The notes: generated by a model not told the origin, from the letters alone. A stretch of 64,000 nucleotides of DNA from Pantoea piersonii (GCF_003612015.1 NZ_RARB01000004.1:415200-479199), one strand, 5' to 3'. Counted from the stretch's first letter, positions 46,007 through 58,497 are shown. Made by a program: numbers and translations.

Positions 46007-47497
46007 ATGGCGACGGTCAATTTCAGGAAGAAGATAAGTTTTACCCGCCCTTATAACACGCGCAAAGAGCCGGAAGGGGAATACTATATTACCCGCCACT
46101 TTGAGAGCGATCGTGGCCGTATTATTAACTCGGCGGCGATTCGCCGACTCCAGCAAAAAACCCAGGTCTTTCCACTGGAGCGCAATGCCGCGGTACGCTC
46201 GCGCCTGACCCATTCGCTGGAAGTGCAGCAGACGGGACGCTATATCGCCAAAGAGATCCTGCAAACTCTGAAGAATCAGGGCGGCCTGGCGCAGTACGGA
46301 CTGGATGAAATGGAAGGGGCGTTTGAAAGCCTGGTGGAGATGGCCTGCCTGCTGCACGACGTGGGCAACCCGCCTTTCGGCCATTTCGGCGAAGCCGCCA
46401 TCAATGACTGGTTTGAAGAGCATCTTCCTCTGGAGCTGGTCGACCCGCTGGTGGCAGGCGTTGAAGGCGACCAGCAGCGTGCCGATTTTGAGCGGCTGAA
46501 CGCCATGATCCGTCAGGATCTGTGCCATTTCGAAGGCAACGCGCAGGCGATCCGCATGGTGCATACTCTGCTGCAGCTTAACCTGAGCTACTCCCAGGTC
46601 GCCTGCATCCTGAAATATACCGCACCCGCCTGGTGGCAGGGCGAGAAGCCCGAGCAGTTCAGCGCCCTGATGAAAAAGCCCGGTTTTTATCTCTCCGAGC
46701 GGGAATATATTGCCGAACTGCGCGAAGCGACCAATATGGCCGAACACCATCGCTTTCCGCTGACCTATATTATGGAAGCGGCGGATGATATCTCTTACTG
46801 TATTGCCGATCTGGACGATGCCGTCGAGAAAGATATATTTAACATTGATGCTCTTTATGACTATTTATGTAAAAACTGGGGGCCGATAAAAAATAATGAC
46901 GCTTTCAGTCGAACGGTTGGCGATGCCTGGCGCGAAGCCTGTAACAAAAAGCGTCGCAGCAGAAGCGATCAGTTCTTTATGTCATTACGCGTTAACGTCC
47001 AGAGCGTGCTGGTCAGCCACGCGGTTAAGCGTTTTGTCGATAATTTACCCGCCATTTTCAATGGCGATTTTAATCATGCGCTATTAGAAGATGATGGTGA
47101 AGAGGGGCGCTTATTGCAGATGTTCAAAACGGTAGCGCGCCGTCATGTATTTAACCATGCTGAGGTTGAGCAGCTGGAATTACAAGGTTATCGTGTTATT
47201 AAGGGATTGTTAGAAATATACCAGCCTCTGATGTCGCTAACCTTTGAAGCTTTTACCACATTGATTAATGAAGATTTTCTCCGTCAGCACCCTATCGAAA
47301 CCCGCCTGTTTCATAAGCTTTCCGGTAAACACCGTAAAGCCTACCAGCAAAAAATGCGGACGCTGACGGTCGAGCATAAATATCAGCGCCTGCTATGGGA
47401 GCGTTATTATCGCTTTCGTCTGATTCAGGACTATATTAGCGGGATGACCGATCTTTATGCGTGGGATGAGTATCGCCGACTGATGGCGGTGGAATAA
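46007..47497 (+). CDS. dgt: Deoxyguanosinetriphosphate triphosphohydrolase
   Basis: HD-domain enzyme hydrolysing dGTP to deoxyguanosine and tripolyphosphate. 496 residues; HD motifs in [10 protein letters not shown] and [37 protein letters not shown] closes the protein as in E. coli. The region from about residue 145 to 180 is shorter and more divergent than in E. coli. From about 46830 to the end the DNA is visibly AT-richer, with many TTA, ATA and AAT codons, unlike the first half and neighbours. Confidence 0.95.
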   Translation: MATVNFRKKISFTRPYNTRKEPEGEYYITRHFESDRGRIINSAAIRRLQQKTQVFPLERNAAVRSRLTHSLEVQQTGRYIAKEILQTLKNQGGLAQYGLDEMEGAFESLVEMACLLHDVGNPPFGHFGEAAINDWFEEHLPLELVDPLVAGVEGDQQRADFERLNAMIRQDLCHFEGNAQAIRMVHTLLQLNLSYSQVACILKYTAPAWWQGEKPEQFSALMKKPGFYLSEREYIAELREATNMAEHHRFPLTYIMEAADDISYCIADLDDAVEKDIFNIDALYDYLCKNWGPIKNNDAFSRTVGDAWREACNKKRRSRSDQFFMSLRVNVQSVLVSHAVKRFVDNLPAIFNGDFNHALLEDDGEEGRLLQMFKTVARRHVFNHAEVEQLELQGYRVIKGLLEIYQPLMSLTFEAFTTLINEDFLRQHPIETRLFHKLSGKHRKAYQQKMRTLTVEHKYQRLLWERYYRFRLIQDYISGMTDLYAWDEYRRLMAVE

Positions 47498-47552
47498 CAG
47501 GAGTTTTGTAAAGAGCGTGCATAAATTTTTACTTTTGCCGCAAACTTTTGCT

Positions 47553-47580
47553 GGAACTTCGCGATAAAAGATAAATCTCA
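47553..47580 (+). promoter_or_regulatory. Sigma-E-type promoter of degP
   Basis: GGAACTT (47553-47559), 16-bp spacer and TCTCA (47576-47580) match the envelope-stress sigma-E promoter of E. coli degP (GGAACTT...TCTGA). It lies about 50 bp before the degP start. Confidence 0.8.
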
Positions 47581-47632
47581 TAACTGACCACAGCAAGGGT
47601 CTGACGTTAATTACTGGATGAGACTAACACGA

Positions 47633-49060
47633 ATGAAAAAAAACACCTTAACGTTGAGCGCGCTGGCGCTCAGTCTTGGCCTGGCGTTAAGCCCTGCCGC
47701 CGTTTTTGCCGCTGAATCGGCTTCTTCTACCAGTCAGCAACTACCGAGCCTGGCGCCGATGCTGGAAAAAGTGATGCCTTCGGTGGTCAGTATCAGCGTT
47801 GAAGGCAGCACCACGGTGAAAACGCCGCGTCTGCCGCAGCAGTTTCAGCAGTTCTTTGGCGATAACTCGCCCTTCTGTCAGGAGGGATCGCCTTTCCTGA
47901 GTTCGCCGATGTGTCAGAGCGGCGCGGGTGGTGGTGGCGGCAATACCCAGCAGGAAAAATTCCGCGCGCTAGGTTCCGGCGTCATCATCAACGCTGAAAA
48001 AGGGTACGTGGTGACCAATAACCACGTCGTTGACAACGCCACCAAAATCCAGGTGCAGCTCAGCGATGGCCGTCGCTACGATGGTAAAGTGATTGGCAAG
48101 GATCCGCGCTCTGATATCGCGCTGGTGCAGCTTATCGATGCGAAAAACCTGACGGCGATTAAAATCGCGGATTCCGATAATCTGCGCGTCGGCGACTACA
48201 CCGTCGCTATCGGCAACCCGTACGGCCTGGGTGAAACCGTGACCTCGGGCATCGTCTCGGCGCTGGGCCGCAGCGGCCTCAACGTCGAAAATTACGAAAA
48301 CTTTATTCAGACTGATGCGGCGATTAACCGCGGCAACTCCGGCGGCGCGCTGGTGAATCTCAACGGCGAGCTGATCGGCATTAACACCGCCATCCTCGCG
48401 CCGGACGGCGGCAATATCGGCATCGGCTTCGCTATCCCGAGCAATATGGTAAAAAACCTGACGGGCCAGATGGTGGAGTATGGTCAGGTGAAACGCGGCG
48501 AGCTGGGTATCCTGGGTGCCGAGCTTAACTCAGAGCTGGCGAAAGCGATGAAGGTCGATGCCCAGCGCGGCGCCTTTGTCAGCCAGGTGCTGCCGAACTC
48601 CGCCGCGGCGAAAGCGGGCGTGAAAGCGGGCGACGTGGTGGTGTCGATGAACGGCAAACCGCTGAGCAGCTTTGCCGCGCTGCGCGCTGAAGTCGGTTCG
48701 CTGCCGATTGGCACTAAACTGCAGCTCGGCCTGCTGCGCGACGGCAAACCGGTCAGTGTTACCGTTGAGCTGCAGCAGAGCACGCAGGATAAAGTGCAGT
48801 CGGCCACTATCTATACCGGCATTGAAGGCGCCGATCTGAGCAACGACAGCGGCAGCGATAAAGGGGTGCGCGTAGACAACGTTAAGCCTAACAGCGCTGC
48901 GGCGCGTATCGGCCTGAAAAAAGGCGACGTGATCCTTGGGGTTAACCAGCAGCGAGTCACTAACCTGGGCGAGCTGCGTAAAATTCTCGATACTAAACCT
49001 TCGGTGCTGGCGCTTAACGTTAAGCGCGGCGACAGCAGCATCTATCTGCTGATGCAGTAA
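47633..49060 (+). CDS. degP: Periplasmic serine endoprotease DegP
   Basis: Envelope quality-control protease and chaperone, 475 residues. Signal peptide to about residue 26, protease domain with the catalytic triad in TNNHVVDNA (His), DPRSDIALV (Asp) and GNSGGALV (Ser), then two PDZ domains ending in RGDSSIYLLMQ. The LA loop retains cysteines (FCQEGSPF, MCQSG). ATG 47633 gives MKKNTLTLSALALSL, as in E. coli; ATG 47618 would add five residues. Confidence 0.97.
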   Translation: MKKNTLTLSALALSLGLALSPAAVFAAESASSTSQQLPSLAPMLEKVMPSVVSISVEGSTTVKTPRLPQQFQQFFGDNSPFCQEGSPFLSSPMCQSGAGGGGGNTQQEKFRALGSGVIINAEKGYVVTNNHVVDNATKIQVQLSDGRRYDGKVIGKDPRSDIALVQLIDAKNLTAIKIADSDNLRVGDYTVAIGNPYGLGETVTSGIVSALGRSGLNVENYENFIQTDAAINRGNSGGALVNLNGELIGINTAILAPDGGNIGIGFAIPSNMVKNLTGQMVEYGQVKRGELGILGAELNSELAKAMKVDAQRGAFVSQVLPNSAAAKAGVKAGDVVVSMNGKPLSSFAALRAEVGSLPIGTKLQLGLLRDGKPVSVTVELQQSTQDKVQSATIYTGIEGADLSNDSGSDKGVRVDNVKPNSAAARIGLKKGDVILGVNQQRVTNLGELRKILDTKPSVLALNVKRGDSSIYLLMQ

Positions 49061-49076
49061 CGCTATTTTCCCTGTC

Positions 49077-49100
49077 AGGCGGACTCCGGTCCGCCTTTTT
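49077..49100 (+). terminator. Terminator of degP
   Basis: GGCGGAC (49078-49084), loop TCCG, GTCCGCC (49089-49095), then TTTTT. Confidence 0.9.
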
Positions 49101-49231
49101 ATTTAGGCTGGTCAGAGTGTGACCAGTGCCGCAAAACCTGTAAATCCCCCTCTTGCTCTGTGCATTTGCACAATGCCTGGCCCTGCCGCCATGCGTATGC
49201 TGTCTCTTCTACTCTCTGTCAGGATTAACAG

Positions 49232-50389
49232 ATGGCAACCTATCATCTTGATGCGCGCCTCGCGCAGGATATTGTGGCGCGCACCATGAAGATTATTGAC
49301 AGCAATGTCAACGTGATGGATGCGCGCGGGCGCATTATCGGCAGCGGCGATCGTGAGCGTATTGGCGAATTGCACGAAGGCGCGCTGCTGGTGCTGTCGC
49401 AGGGGCGGGTAGTGGACATCGACGAGGCGGTGGCGAAACATCTGCACGGCGTGCGGCCAGGCATCAATCTGCCGCTGCGCATTGACGGCGAAATCGTCGG
49501 GGTGATTGGACTGACCGGCGATCCGGTCGCGCTGCGCCACTACGGCGAGCTGGTCTGCATGACGGCGGAGATGATGCTGGAGCAGACGAGACTGCTGCAT
49601 ATGCTGGCGCAGGACAGCCGTCTGCGCGAGGAGCTGGTGCTGAACCTGATCCGCAGCGAAACCCTGACGCCGCAGCTGACCGAATGGGCACAGCGTCTCG
49701 GCATCGATCTTAACCAACCGCGCGTCGCGGCGGTGGTGGAGGTCGACAGCGGTCAGCTGGGCGTCGACAGCGCCATGTCTGAGCTGCAGCAGCTGCAAAC
49801 GCTGCTCACCACGCCGGAGCGCGATAACCTGATCGCTATCGTTTCTCTGACGGAGATGGTAGTGCTGAAACCGGCGCTCAATGCGCATGGGCGCTACGAT
49901 CAGGACGATCATCGCAAGCGCGTCGAACAGCTACTGCAGCGTATGAAAGAGAGCGGGCAGGTGCGGATGCGCATCGCGCTTGGCAACTATTTTACCGGGC
50001 CGGGCAGCATTGCGCGCTCTTACCGCACCGCGCGCACCACCATGATGGTCGGCAAGCAGCGTATGCCGGAGCTGCGCAGCTATTTCTATCAGGATTTAAT
50101 GCTGCCGGTGCTGCTCGACAGCCTGCGCGGCGGCTGGCAGGCGAATGAGCTGGCACGTCCGCTGGCGAGGCTAAAGAGTATGGACAATAACGGCCTGCTG
50201 CGGCGCACGCTGATCGCCTGGTTCACCCATAACGTGCAGCCCAGCGCCACGGCGCGCGCGCTCTTTATTCACCGCAACACGCTGGAGTATCGGCTCAACC
50301 GTATATCCGAGCTGACCGGGCTGAATCTCAGCCAGTTTGACGATCGTCTGCTGCTCTATGTGGCGCTGCAGCTGGACGAGCAGAGTTAA
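49232..50389 (+). CDS. cdaR: Sugar diacid regulator CdaR
   Basis: Activator of glucarate, galactarate and glycerate use in E. coli. 385 residues: N-terminal diacid-sensing domain (LARLAQDIVARTM-type start, GSGDRERIGELHEGA), a middle GGDEF-like region, and the PucR-type C-terminal HTH with HNVQPSATARALFIHRNTL. Whether it also acts on the acid-sugar locus at 7-15 kb is unknown. Confidence 0.94.
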   Translation: MATYHLDARLAQDIVARTMKIIDSNVNVMDARGRIIGSGDRERIGELHEGALLVLSQGRVVDIDEAVAKHLHGVRPGINLPLRIDGEIVGVIGLTGDPVALRHYGELVCMTAEMMLEQTRLLHMLAQDSRLREELVLNLIRSETLTPQLTEWAQRLGIDLNQPRVAAVVEVDSGQLGVDSAMSELQQLQTLLTTPERDNLIAIVSLTEMVVLKPALNAHGRYDQDDHRKRVEQLLQRMKESGQVRMRIALGNYFTGPGSIARSYRTARTTMMVGKQRMPELRSYFYQDLMLPVLLDSLRGGWQANELARPLARLKSMDNNGLLRRTLIAWFTHNVQPSATARALFIHRNTLEYRLNRISELTGLNLSQFDDRLLLYVALQLDEQS

Positions 50390-50398
50390 GGCAATAAA

Positions 50399-50422
50399 AA
50401 GGCCAGCATCAGCTGGCCTTCA
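50399..50422. terminator. Bidirectional terminator between cdaR and yaeH
   Basis: AAGGCCAGC (50399-50407), loop ATCA, GCTGGCCTT (50412-50420), preceded by an A-run; the flanking genes are convergent. Confidence 0.85.
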
Positions 50423-50451
50423 AATTGTCGTTAAGCTGGGCGCTGGCGCGA

Positions 50452-50844
50452 TTAGCGGCTGTTGCGGGTCAGCTTGTCCAGATCGCTCTCGATCTCGCTA
50501 ATTTTATTGGTAACCACGCTCTCCAGATGGCGCAGATCGGCAAGGATCTTGCGCTTCAGATCCACTTCCACCTGATCGCGCTGGCAAATCTGATCCAGCT
50601 CATCAATCACGTAGCGCAGATTCGGGCTGATCTCCTGCACCTCTTTGTAACCCTGGTTGATGTTATCCGCTACCACGGTTTTGCGCTGGCGTGGATATTT
50701 GAACTTCACGCTTTTAGCGAAGAATTCGCCTTTATCTTTGCGGAAGTAAATTTTCAGGATGTCGTTATTGGCTTCCTGACGCAGGCTATAGCGATCGATA
50801 TCGTCCGGGTTATTAATGCCTAAGCTTTTAAGATTGTCATACAT
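50452..50844 (-). CDS. yaeH: YaeH family protein (UPF0325)
   Basis: 130-residue cytoplasmic protein of unknown function, nearly identical to E. coli YaeH (128). The start at ATG 50844 gives [21 protein letters not shown]; the longer frame upstream is not conserved. The C-terminal half (about 85-128) is highly charged and probably helical. Confidence 0.93.
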   Translation of the reverse strand: MYDNLKSLGINNPDDIDRYSLRQEANNDILKIYFRKDKGEFFAKSVKFKYPRQRKTVVADNINQGYKEVQEISPNLRYVIDELDQICQRDQVEVDLKRKILADLRHLESVVTNKISEIESDLDKLTRNSR

Positions 50845-51038
50845 AGCGATTTTTCCACCAAAAAGAGAGAAGCGCGCATCTGTGTTCATGGCACAAAAAT
50901 AACTGTAGACAAAAAACGGGTTGAACACTGCGCGACAGGAGATAACTGGCGCGGATTATGACCTGGGTAAAAAGTAAACGCACCTGTTAATTCGGCTCGC
51001 GAATCAGGTCAGGGAAGGAAGAAGTGTAAAGAAAATAT

Positions 51039-51059
51039 GACGGGCCGGAAAGGCCCGTC
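51039..51059 (-). terminator. Terminator of dapD
   Basis: GACGGGCC (51039-51046) and GGCCCGTC (51052-51059) with a 5-nt loop; on the minus strand ATATTTTC follows. Confidence 0.8.
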
Positions 51060-51067
51060 GGAAAAGC

Positions 51068-51892
51068 TTAGTCGATAGTGCGTAGCAGTTCGTTAATGCC
51101 CACTTTGCCGCGCGTTTTCGCGTCGACTTTCTTCACGATCACCGCGCAGTAGAGGCTGTAGCTGCCATCTTTCGAAGGCAGGTTGCCGGAAACGACCACA
51201 GAGCCTGCCGGTACGCGGCCGTAATGCACTTCGCCCGTTTCGCGATCGTAGATTTTGGTGCTCTGGCCGATATAAACGCCCATGGAAATCACAGCGCCTT
51301 CTTCTACGATCACGCCTTCCACGATTTCAGAGCGCGCGCCGATGAAGCAGTTATCTTCAATGATGGTTGGATTCGCCTGCAGCGGCTCCAGCACGCCGCC
51401 GATGCCGACGCCGCCGGAAAGGTGAACGTTTTTACCGATCTGCGCGCAGGAACCCACGGTCGCCCAGGTATCAACCATGCTGCCTTCGTCGACGTAAGCG
51501 CCGATGTTGACGTAAGAGGGCATAAGCACGGTATTGCGCGCGATATAGGCGCCCTGGCGCACCGCAGCGGGCGGCACGACGCGGAAGCCAGCGGCTTTAA
51601 AGCGCGCGTCATCCCAGCCGGCGAATTTCATCGGCACTTTGTCATAAAAGCGGGTTTCTGCGCCTTCCATAACCTGGTTGTCGTTAATGCGGAACGACAG
51701 CAGAACTGCCTTCTTCAGCCACTGATGCGTTACCCACTGACCCTCGATTTTTTCCGCTACGCGCAGCGCGCCGCTGTCCAGCTGAGAGATGACCTCGTTG
51801 ATGGCTTCACGGGTTACGGTGTCCACGCTCGCCGGGGTAATCTCGGCACGGCGCTCGAAGGCCGCTTCAATAACGCTCTGTAACTGTTGCAT
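51068..51892 (-). CDS. dapD: Tetrahydrodipicolinate N-succinyltransferase
   Basis: Succinylates tetrahydrodipicolinate in lysine and meso-diaminopimelate synthesis. 274 residues, the E. coli length, from ATG 51892 (AGGAAAA upstream). The central part is a left-handed beta-helix of hexapeptide repeats ([47 protein letters not shown]). The 3' neighbour of glnD in E. coli as here. Confidence 0.97.
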   Translation of the reverse strand: MQQLQSVIEAAFERRAEITPASVDTVTREAINEVISQLDSGALRVAEKIEGQWVTHQWLKKAVLLSFRINDNQVMEGAETRFYDKVPMKFAGWDDARFKAAGFRVVPPAAVRQGAYIARNTVLMPSYVNIGAYVDEGSMVDTWATVGSCAQIGKNVHLSGGVGIGGVLEPLQANPTIIEDNCFIGARSEIVEGVIVEEGAVISMGVYIGQSTKIYDRETGEVHYGRVPAGSVVVSGNLPSKDGSYSLYCAVIVKKVDAKTRGKVGINELLRTID

Positions 51893-51967
51893 AATTTTTT
51901 CCTGATCTGTCTGGTGCATGTCGGGCCACTTCCCGACACAAAGAATAAGTAAGTAAATCGATTGCGG

Positions 51968-54622
51968 TCACACTTTATCGTTTGGATTAAGGGCTTCTGT
52001 CAACCGTTGTTGCAATGCTTTGCGCATTTCCGCGTCAAGCGCGCGCCGCTCGCTGTTGGCCAGAATAAATAAATCCTCGACGCGCTCGCCAATGGTGCTG
52101 ATGCGCGCGCCGTGCAGCGAGACGCCCATATCGGCGAAGACTTCGCCCACGCGCGCCAGCAGGCCAGGCTGATCGAGCGCCACCAGTTCCAGATAGCTGC
52201 GGCGATCGGTATGGGTCGGCAAAAAGTTAACTTCGGTATCAACGCTGAAGTGGCGAAGCTTCGCTGACGCGCGGCGCGTGCGCGGCGGATGCCAGCTGGT
52301 CTGCGCAATCGCCTGCTCCAGCGCCTGACGGATCATCAGGTGGCGATCGGGCGCCAGCGGGCTGCCGTCCGGCTCCAGCACGATAAAGGTGTCCATCGCC
52401 ATACCGTCGCGGCTGGTGAAAATCTGCGCGTCGTGTACGCTGAGATTGCGCCGATCCAGCTCGCCCGCCACGGTAGCAAAAAGGTAAGGGCGATCGGGGC
52501 TCCAGATAAAGATCTCGGTGCCGCCGCGCGTCGCCTGCGGGCTGACCAGCACCAGCGGCTGGCGAAGGTCGTGCTCCATTAAATGACGCGCGTGCCACGC
52601 GAGCTGGTTAGGCGTATGGCGCAGGAAATAGTCGGCGCGACAGCGATTCCAGATATGGTGCAGCCGCTCCTCGTCAATATTGTCCATACGCAGCAGCGCC
52701 AGCGCCTGAAGACGGTGGTGACGCACGCGCTCGCGCAGATCCGGGCTGTTCTCCATGCCGCGCCGCAGCTGCTTCTCGGTAGCGAAAAAGAGTTCGCGCA
52801 GCAGGCTCTGCTTCCAGCTGTTCCACAGGGTTTCATTGGTGGCGCAGATATCGGCCACGGTAAGGCAGACCAGATAGCGCAGTCGGTTTTCGTTCTGCAT
52901 CACCTCGGCGAACTGCTGGATAACGGTAGGATCCTGGATATCGCGACGCTGCGCGGTCACCGACATCAGCAGGTGATGACGTACCAGCCAGGCGACCAGC
53001 TGCATCTCCCGCGAATTCAGGCCGTGCAGCTCGGCGAACTCCAGCGCATCCTGCGCACCGAGAATAGAGTGATCGCCGTTGCGGCCTTTAGCGATATCGT
53101 GTAGCAGCGCCGCCATCAACAGCAGCTCCTGCTGCGGCAGGCGCGGCCAGAGCTCGACGCAGAGCGGATGCATTGGGCGCGTTGCCTCGCTGGCGAAGCT
53201 CTCCAGCTTTTGCAGCACGCGGATGGTGTGCTCGTCGACGGTGTAAGCATGAAACAGGTCGAACTGCATCTGTCCGACGATATGTCCCCACAGCGGCGTA
53301 TAGGCCCAGAGCACGCTGTGACGATGCATCGGCAGCAGGGCACGTTTGACCGCGCCGGGATGACGCAAAATCGACATAAAAAGCTGACGCGCCTCGGGGA
53401 TCTGACACAGCGGCTGCTTGAGATGGCGGCGTGCATAGCGCAGCTGGCGCAGCGTAGTGGAATAGATGCCGCGAATATTCTCGTTGCGCACCATAACGTA
53501 AAACATGCGCATAATCGCCTGCGGCTCGCGTTCAAACAGCGTTTCGTCGCGCAGGTCGATCAGATTGCCGCGCAGCTGGAAAGTATCGTCCAGCGGGCGG
53601 GGTTTTTCCGTCGTGGAGAGCGCCAGAATCGCTTCGTCGAACAGCTGCAGCAGCATCTGGTTAAGCTCGCCGATGCGGCGCGTGACGCGGAAAAAATCCT
53701 TCATCATGCGCTCGACCGGCTCGTTGCCTTCGCCCTGATAGTTAAGGCGCTGCGCGACGTTGAGCTGGCGATCGAACAGCAGCCGGTTGTCATAGCGCGT
53801 CAGCGTCAGATGCAGGGCAAAGCGGATGCGCCAGAGAAACGCCTGACACTCGTTAAGCTCGATGCGCTCAGCTTCGGTAAGAAAGCCGAACCCTACCATT
53901 TCGTCCAGCGTAGTGGCGCCGAAGTGGCGACGCGCTACCCACTGCAGCGTATGAATATCGCGCAGGCCGCCTGGGCTACTTTTAATATCGGGCTCAAGGT
54001 TGTAGCTGGTGCCGTGATAACGCTGGTGGCGCGCCTGCTGCTCTTCGATCTTGGCGGCGTAGAAGGTCGCCGACGGCCAGAAGCCTTCGCTGAAGATATT
54101 CTTCTGCATCTCCAGAAACAGGGCGACATCGCCGGTCAGCATACGCGACTCGATAAGGTTGGTGGCGACGGTCAGATCGGCTAACCCCTCCAGCAGACAC
54201 TCCTCCAGCGTGCGCACGCTGTGGCCTACCTCCAGCTTGAGATCCCACATCAGCGTCAGCAGTTCGCTGGTTTGCTGCGCGCTCGCGTCGTCGAGCGGCT
54301 CGCGGCTGAGGATCAGAATATCGACGTCGGAAAGCGGATGCAGTTCGCCGCGACCGTAGCCGCCGACCGCGACCAGCGCGATAGCGGGCAGGGCGTCAAA
54401 GCCGTAAAAGCGCCACAGGCGACGCAGCAGGCGGTCGATAAACAGAGTGCGCGCATCGATCAGAGCCTCAACCGATTCGCCGGCGTCGAACGCCGTGGAG
54501 AGAAAGGTATTAAAGGTTTCCAGCTTCTGCTTCAGGACGTCGCGGGTTAACTGCGCATCATCCCAGTGCGCCGGGGAGTCTTTCAGGCCGTCAATGACCT
54601 CATCCGTCAGGATCGCGCTCAT
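51968..54622 (-). CDS. glnD: Bifunctional uridylyltransferase/uridylyl-removing enzyme GlnD
   Basis: Nitrogen sensor that uridylylates PII (GlnB/GlnK) when glutamine is low and removes UMP when high. 884 residues: nucleotidyltransferase motif [21 protein letters not shown] hydrolase domain [15 protein letters not shown], and two C-terminal ACT domains that bind glutamine, ending [15 protein letters not shown] 54622 has a purine-rich AAGAGAGAAGCGGT upstream; ATG 54646 lies inside the tail of the map terminator and is less likely. Confidence 0.95.
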   Translation of the reverse strand: MSAILTDEVIDGLKDSPAHWDDAQLTRDVLKQKLETFNTFLSTAFDAGESVEALIDARTLFIDRLLRRLWRFYGFDALPAIALVAVGGYGRGELHPLSDVDILILSREPLDDASAQQTSELLTLMWDLKLEVGHSVRTLEECLLEGLADLTVATNLIESRMLTGDVALFLEMQKNIFSEGFWPSATFYAAKIEEQQARHQRYHGTSYNLEPDIKSSPGGLRDIHTLQWVARRHFGATTLDEMVGFGFLTEAERIELNECQAFLWRIRFALHLTLTRYDNRLLFDRQLNVAQRLNYQGEGNEPVERMMKDFFRVTRRIGELNQMLLQLFDEAILALSTTEKPRPLDDTFQLRGNLIDLRDETLFEREPQAIMRMFYVMVRNENIRGIYSTTLRQLRYARRHLKQPLCQIPEARQLFMSILRHPGAVKRALLPMHRHSVLWAYTPLWGHIVGQMQFDLFHAYTVDEHTIRVLQKLESFASEATRPMHPLCVELWPRLPQQELLLMAALLHDIAKGRNGDHSILGAQDALEFAELHGLNSREMQLVAWLVRHHLLMSVTAQRRDIQDPTVIQQFAEVMQNENRLRYLVCLTVADICATNETLWNSWKQSLLRELFFATEKQLRRGMENSPDLRERVRHHRLQALALLRMDNIDEERLHHIWNRCRADYFLRHTPNQLAWHARHLMEHDLRQPLVLVSPQATRGGTEIFIWSPDRPYLFATVAGELDRRNLSVHDAQIFTSRDGMAMDTFIVLEPDGSPLAPDRHLMIRQALEQAIAQTSWHPPRTRRASAKLRHFSVDTEVNFLPTHTDRRSYLELVALDQPGLLARVGEVFADMGVSLHGARISTIGERVEDLFILANSERRALDAEMRKALQQRLTEALNPNDKV

Positions 54623-54646
54623 ACCGCTTCTCTCTTCTTGAGCCAT

Positions 54647-54677
54647 AAAAAAACCGGCACAGGGCCGGCTTTTTATC
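54647..54677 (-). terminator. Terminator of map
   Basis: On the minus strand AAAAGCCGGC and GCCGGTTTTT pair (one G-U) around CCTGT, followed by a T-run. It separates map from glnD. Confidence 0.85.
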
Positions 54678-54689
54678 AGTGGGGGACGT

Positions 54690-55484
54690 TTACCCTTCGT
54701 TGACCAGCACCGCGTCGATGGTGTCGTCGCTACGCAGGGTCAGGATTTCACAGCCGTTATCGGTCACCACAATAGTATGCTCATACTGCGCGGACAAGCT
54801 GCGATCTTTAGTTTTTACCGTCCAGCCATCTTTCATGGTGCGGATGCGGTAGTCGCCAGCGTTGACCATCGGCTCGACGGTAAAGGTCATGCCCGCCTGC
54901 AGCACCACACCGCCGTCATCCGCATCGTAGTGCAGCACCTGCGGCTCTTCATGGAAGCCTTTGCCGATGCCGTGGCCGCAATATTCGCGCACCACTGAGA
55001 AGTCATGGGATTCGACATATTTCTGAATCGCGCGTCCCAGCTCGCGCAGGCGGATGCCCGGCTTCACCAGGCGCAGCGCCAGATAGAGGCTCTGCTGGGT
55101 GATATGGCACAGACGCTCGCCCTGGATGGTCGGCTTGCCGACGATAAACATCTTCGAGGTGTCGCCGTGGTACTCATCTTTGATAACGGTAACGTCGATA
55201 TTGATGATGTCGCCATCCTTCAGCAGACGATCGTCGCTGGGAATGCCGTGACACACCACCTCGTTGACCGAGATGCAGACCGATTTCGGGAAGCCGTGAT
55301 AGCCGAGGCAGGCGGAGATGGCGTGCTGCTTGTTAGTAATGTAATCGTGACAGATGCGGTCCAGTTCGCCGGTAGAAACGCCCGGTTTGACGTGCGGCGC
55401 GATCATCTCCAGCACCTCAGCGGCCAGACGGCCCGCGACGCGCATTTTTTCGATTTCTTCAGGGGTTTTAATTGAAATTGCCAT
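54690..55484 (-). CDS. map: Methionine aminopeptidase
   Basis: Removes the initiator methionine from nascent proteins; essential metalloenzyme. 264 residues, as E. coli Map. The five metal ligands are visible: Asp in NIDVTVIKD and HGDTSKM, His in [13 protein letters not shown], Glu in FTVEPMVN, and Glu in QYEHTIVV. Divergent from rpsB. Confidence 0.97.
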   Translation of the reverse strand: MAISIKTPEEIEKMRVAGRLAAEVLEMIAPHVKPGVSTGELDRICHDYITNKQHAISACLGYHGFPKSVCISVNEVVCHGIPSDDRLLKDGDIINIDVTVIKDEYHGDTSKMFIVGKPTIQGERLCHITQQSLYLALRLVKPGIRLRELGRAIQKYVESHDFSVVREYCGHGIGKGFHEEPQVLHYDADDGGVVLQAGMTFTVEPMVNAGDYRIRTMKDGWTVKTKDRSLSAQYEHTIVVTDNGCEILTLRSDDTIDAVLVNEG

Positions 55485-55626
55485 TAAATTAATCCGCAGT
55501 TGCCGAAAATTTCAGCAATAATGAACGATGTGCTGTCATGTTAGCAGCCGAAAACAAGGCAGCCAAACAGTTCGCGTTGCGCGGCCCCGCACTGAACAAA
55601 TTCTGGCTTCAGCAGCGTGGTTGTGG

Positions 55627-56584
<958 letters not shown>

Positions 56585-56630
56585 TAAGGTTCGCTCTGAC
56601 AAAGAGCCCTTAGACATCAGATGTAATCTG

Positions 56631-56661
56631 TTAAGGGGCCAGTCTTGGCCCCTTTATTTTA
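56631..56661 (+). terminator. Attenuator/terminator between rpsB and tsf
   Basis: AAGGGGCCA (56633-56641), loop GTCT, TGGCCCCTT (56646-56654), then TATTTTAT. Partial termination lowers tsf relative to rpsB, as in E. coli. Confidence 0.8.
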
Positions 56662-56765
56662 TCTCCGTCTGTCACGCCTCCTTTTCTGGCGGGCGGGACA
56701 GAGTAAATTTTCCGCAACAGGTGCCTTAGTGCGTAAGCACGGGGGTACGAACCGAGGATTCTGGA

Positions 56766-57617
56766 ATGGCTGAAATTACCGCTGCACTGGTAAAAGAACT
56801 GCGCGAGCGTACTGGCGCGGGCATGATGGACTGCAAAAAAGCGCTGACCGAAGCGAATGGCGACATCGAGCTGGCGATTGAGAACATGCGTAAGTCCGGC
56901 GCGATCAAAGCGGCGAAAAAAGCAGGCAACGTAGCTGCTGACGGCGTGATCAAAACCAAAATCGACGGCAACTACGGCGTGATCCTGGAAGTCAACTGCC
57001 AGACCGACTTCGTTGCGAAAGACGCTGGTTTCCAGGCGTTCGCTGACAAAGTGCTGGACGCGGCGACCGCAGAGCGCATCACCGACGTTGAAGCGCTGAA
57101 AGCGAAATTCGAAGAAGAGCGCGTAGCGCTGGTGGCGAAAATCGGCGAAAACATCAACATCCGTCGTATCGCTGTGCTGGAAGGCGAGCAGCTGGGTTCT
57201 TACCTGCACGGCGCGCGTATCGGCGTCCTGATCTCCGCGAAAGGCGCTGACGAAGAGCTGATCAAGCAGATCGCTATGCACGTTGCTGCCAGCAAGCCGG
57301 AATTCGTTAAGCCGGAAGACGTTTCTGCTGACGTGGTTGAAAAAGAGTACCAGGTTCAGCTGGACATCGCGATGCAGTCTGGCAAGCCGAAAGAGATCGC
57401 TGAAAAAATGGTTGAAGGCCGCATGAAGAAATTCACCGGCGAAGTCTCTCTGACTGGCCAGGCTTTCGTTATCGATCCGAGCAAAACTGTTGGCCAGGCG
57501 CTGAAAGAGAAAGGCGCTGACGTCATCAACTTCATCCGCTTCGAAGTGGGCGAAGGCATTGAGAAAGTCGAAAGCGACTTCGCTGCTGAAGTAGCAGCGA
57601 TGTCCAAACAGTCTTAA
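56766..57617 (+). CDS. tsf: Elongation factor Ts
   Basis: Guanine nucleotide exchange factor for EF-Tu, 283 residues. The N-terminal module carries the [12 protein letters not shown] signature, and the core the TDFVAKD motif that contacts EF-Tu. Follows rpsB across an attenuator; own strong terminator. Confidence 0.98.
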   Translation: MAEITAALVKELRERTGAGMMDCKKALTEANGDIELAIENMRKSGAIKAAKKAGNVAADGVIKTKIDGNYGVILEVNCQTDFVAKDAGFQAFADKVLDAATAERITDVEALKAKFEEERVALVAKIGENINIRRIAVLEGEQLGSYLHGARIGVLISAKGADEELIKQIAMHVAASKPEFVKPEDVSADVVEKEYQVQLDIAMQSGKPKEIAEKMVEGRMKKFTGEVSLTGQAFVIDPSKTVGQALKEKGADVINFIRFEVGEGIEKVESDFAAEVAAMSKQS

Positions 57618-57628
57618 TGCTGTTAAAG

Positions 57629-57654
57629 GAACCGCCAAAAGGCGGTTCTTTTTT
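57629..57654 (+). terminator. Terminator of tsf
   Basis: GAACCGCC (57629-57636), loop AAAA, GGCGGTTC (57641-57648), then TTTTTT. Confidence 0.92.
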
Positions 57655-57771
57655 GTCTGCTGCGCTAAGCAGACGCTTTTCAGTCTCATCCCAATAGTAA
57701 TTTACGCGCGCTAAGCGGATGATCGATCAGATTTAACTTCTCCTTTTCAACTCTTCCAGGAAGAACCGACC

Positions 57772-58497
57772 ATGGCGACCAACGCAAAACCTGTATATCA
57801 ACGTATCCTGCTGAAACTGAGTGGCGAAGCACTGCAAGGTGCCGAAGGTTTTGGTATCGACGCGAGCGTGCTTGACCGCATGGCGCAAGAGGTGAAAGAA
57901 CTGGTCGAGCTGGGCATTCAGGTAGGCGTGGTAATTGGCGGCGGCAACCTGTTCCGCGGAGCGGGGCTGGCGCAGGCGGGTATGAATCGCGTCGTGGGTG
58001 ATCATATGGGCATGCTGGCGACCGTAATGAACGGGCTGGCGATGCGCGACGCGCTGCACCGCGCGTACGTGAACGCGCGCCTGATGTCCGCTATCCCGCT
58101 TAACGGCGTGTGCGACAACTACAGCTGGGCCGAAGCCATCAGCCTGCTGCGCAATAACCGCGTGGTGATCTTCTCCGCTGGCACCGGCAACCCGTTCTTT
58201 ACCACCGACTCGGCGGCCTGTCTGCGCGGCATCGAAATCGAAGCGGACGTGGTGCTGAAGGCAACGAAAGTCGACGGCGTTTACTCAGCCGATCCAGTGA
58301 AAAACCCGGATGCGACGCTGTATGACCAGCTCTCCTACGCCGAAGTGCTGGAAAAAGAGCTGAAAGTAATGGATCTGGCGGCCTTTACCCTGGCGCGCGA
58401 CCATCAGCTGCCGATCCGCGTATTTAATATGAACAAACCTGGCGCGTTGCGTCGCGTAGTGATGGGTGAAAAAGAAGGCACCCTGATTACGCATTAA
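57772..58497 (+). CDS. pyrH: UMP kinase
   Basis: Phosphorylates UMP to UDP, feedback-inhibited by UTP and activated by GTP. 241 residues of the amino-acid kinase fold: [29 protein letters not shown], and [10 protein letters not shown]. Located between tsf and frr as in E. coli. Confidence 0.97.
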   Translation: MATNAKPVYQRILLKLSGEALQGAEGFGIDASVLDRMAQEVKELVELGIQVGVVIGGGNLFRGAGLAQAGMNRVVGDHMGMLATVMNGLAMRDALHRAYVNARLMSAIPLNGVCDNYSWAEAISLLRNNRVVIFSAGTGNPFFTTDSAACLRGIEIEADVVLKATKVDGVYSADPVKNPDATLYDQLSYAEVLEKELKVMDLAAFTLARDHQLPIRVFNMNKPGALRRVVMGEKEGTLITH

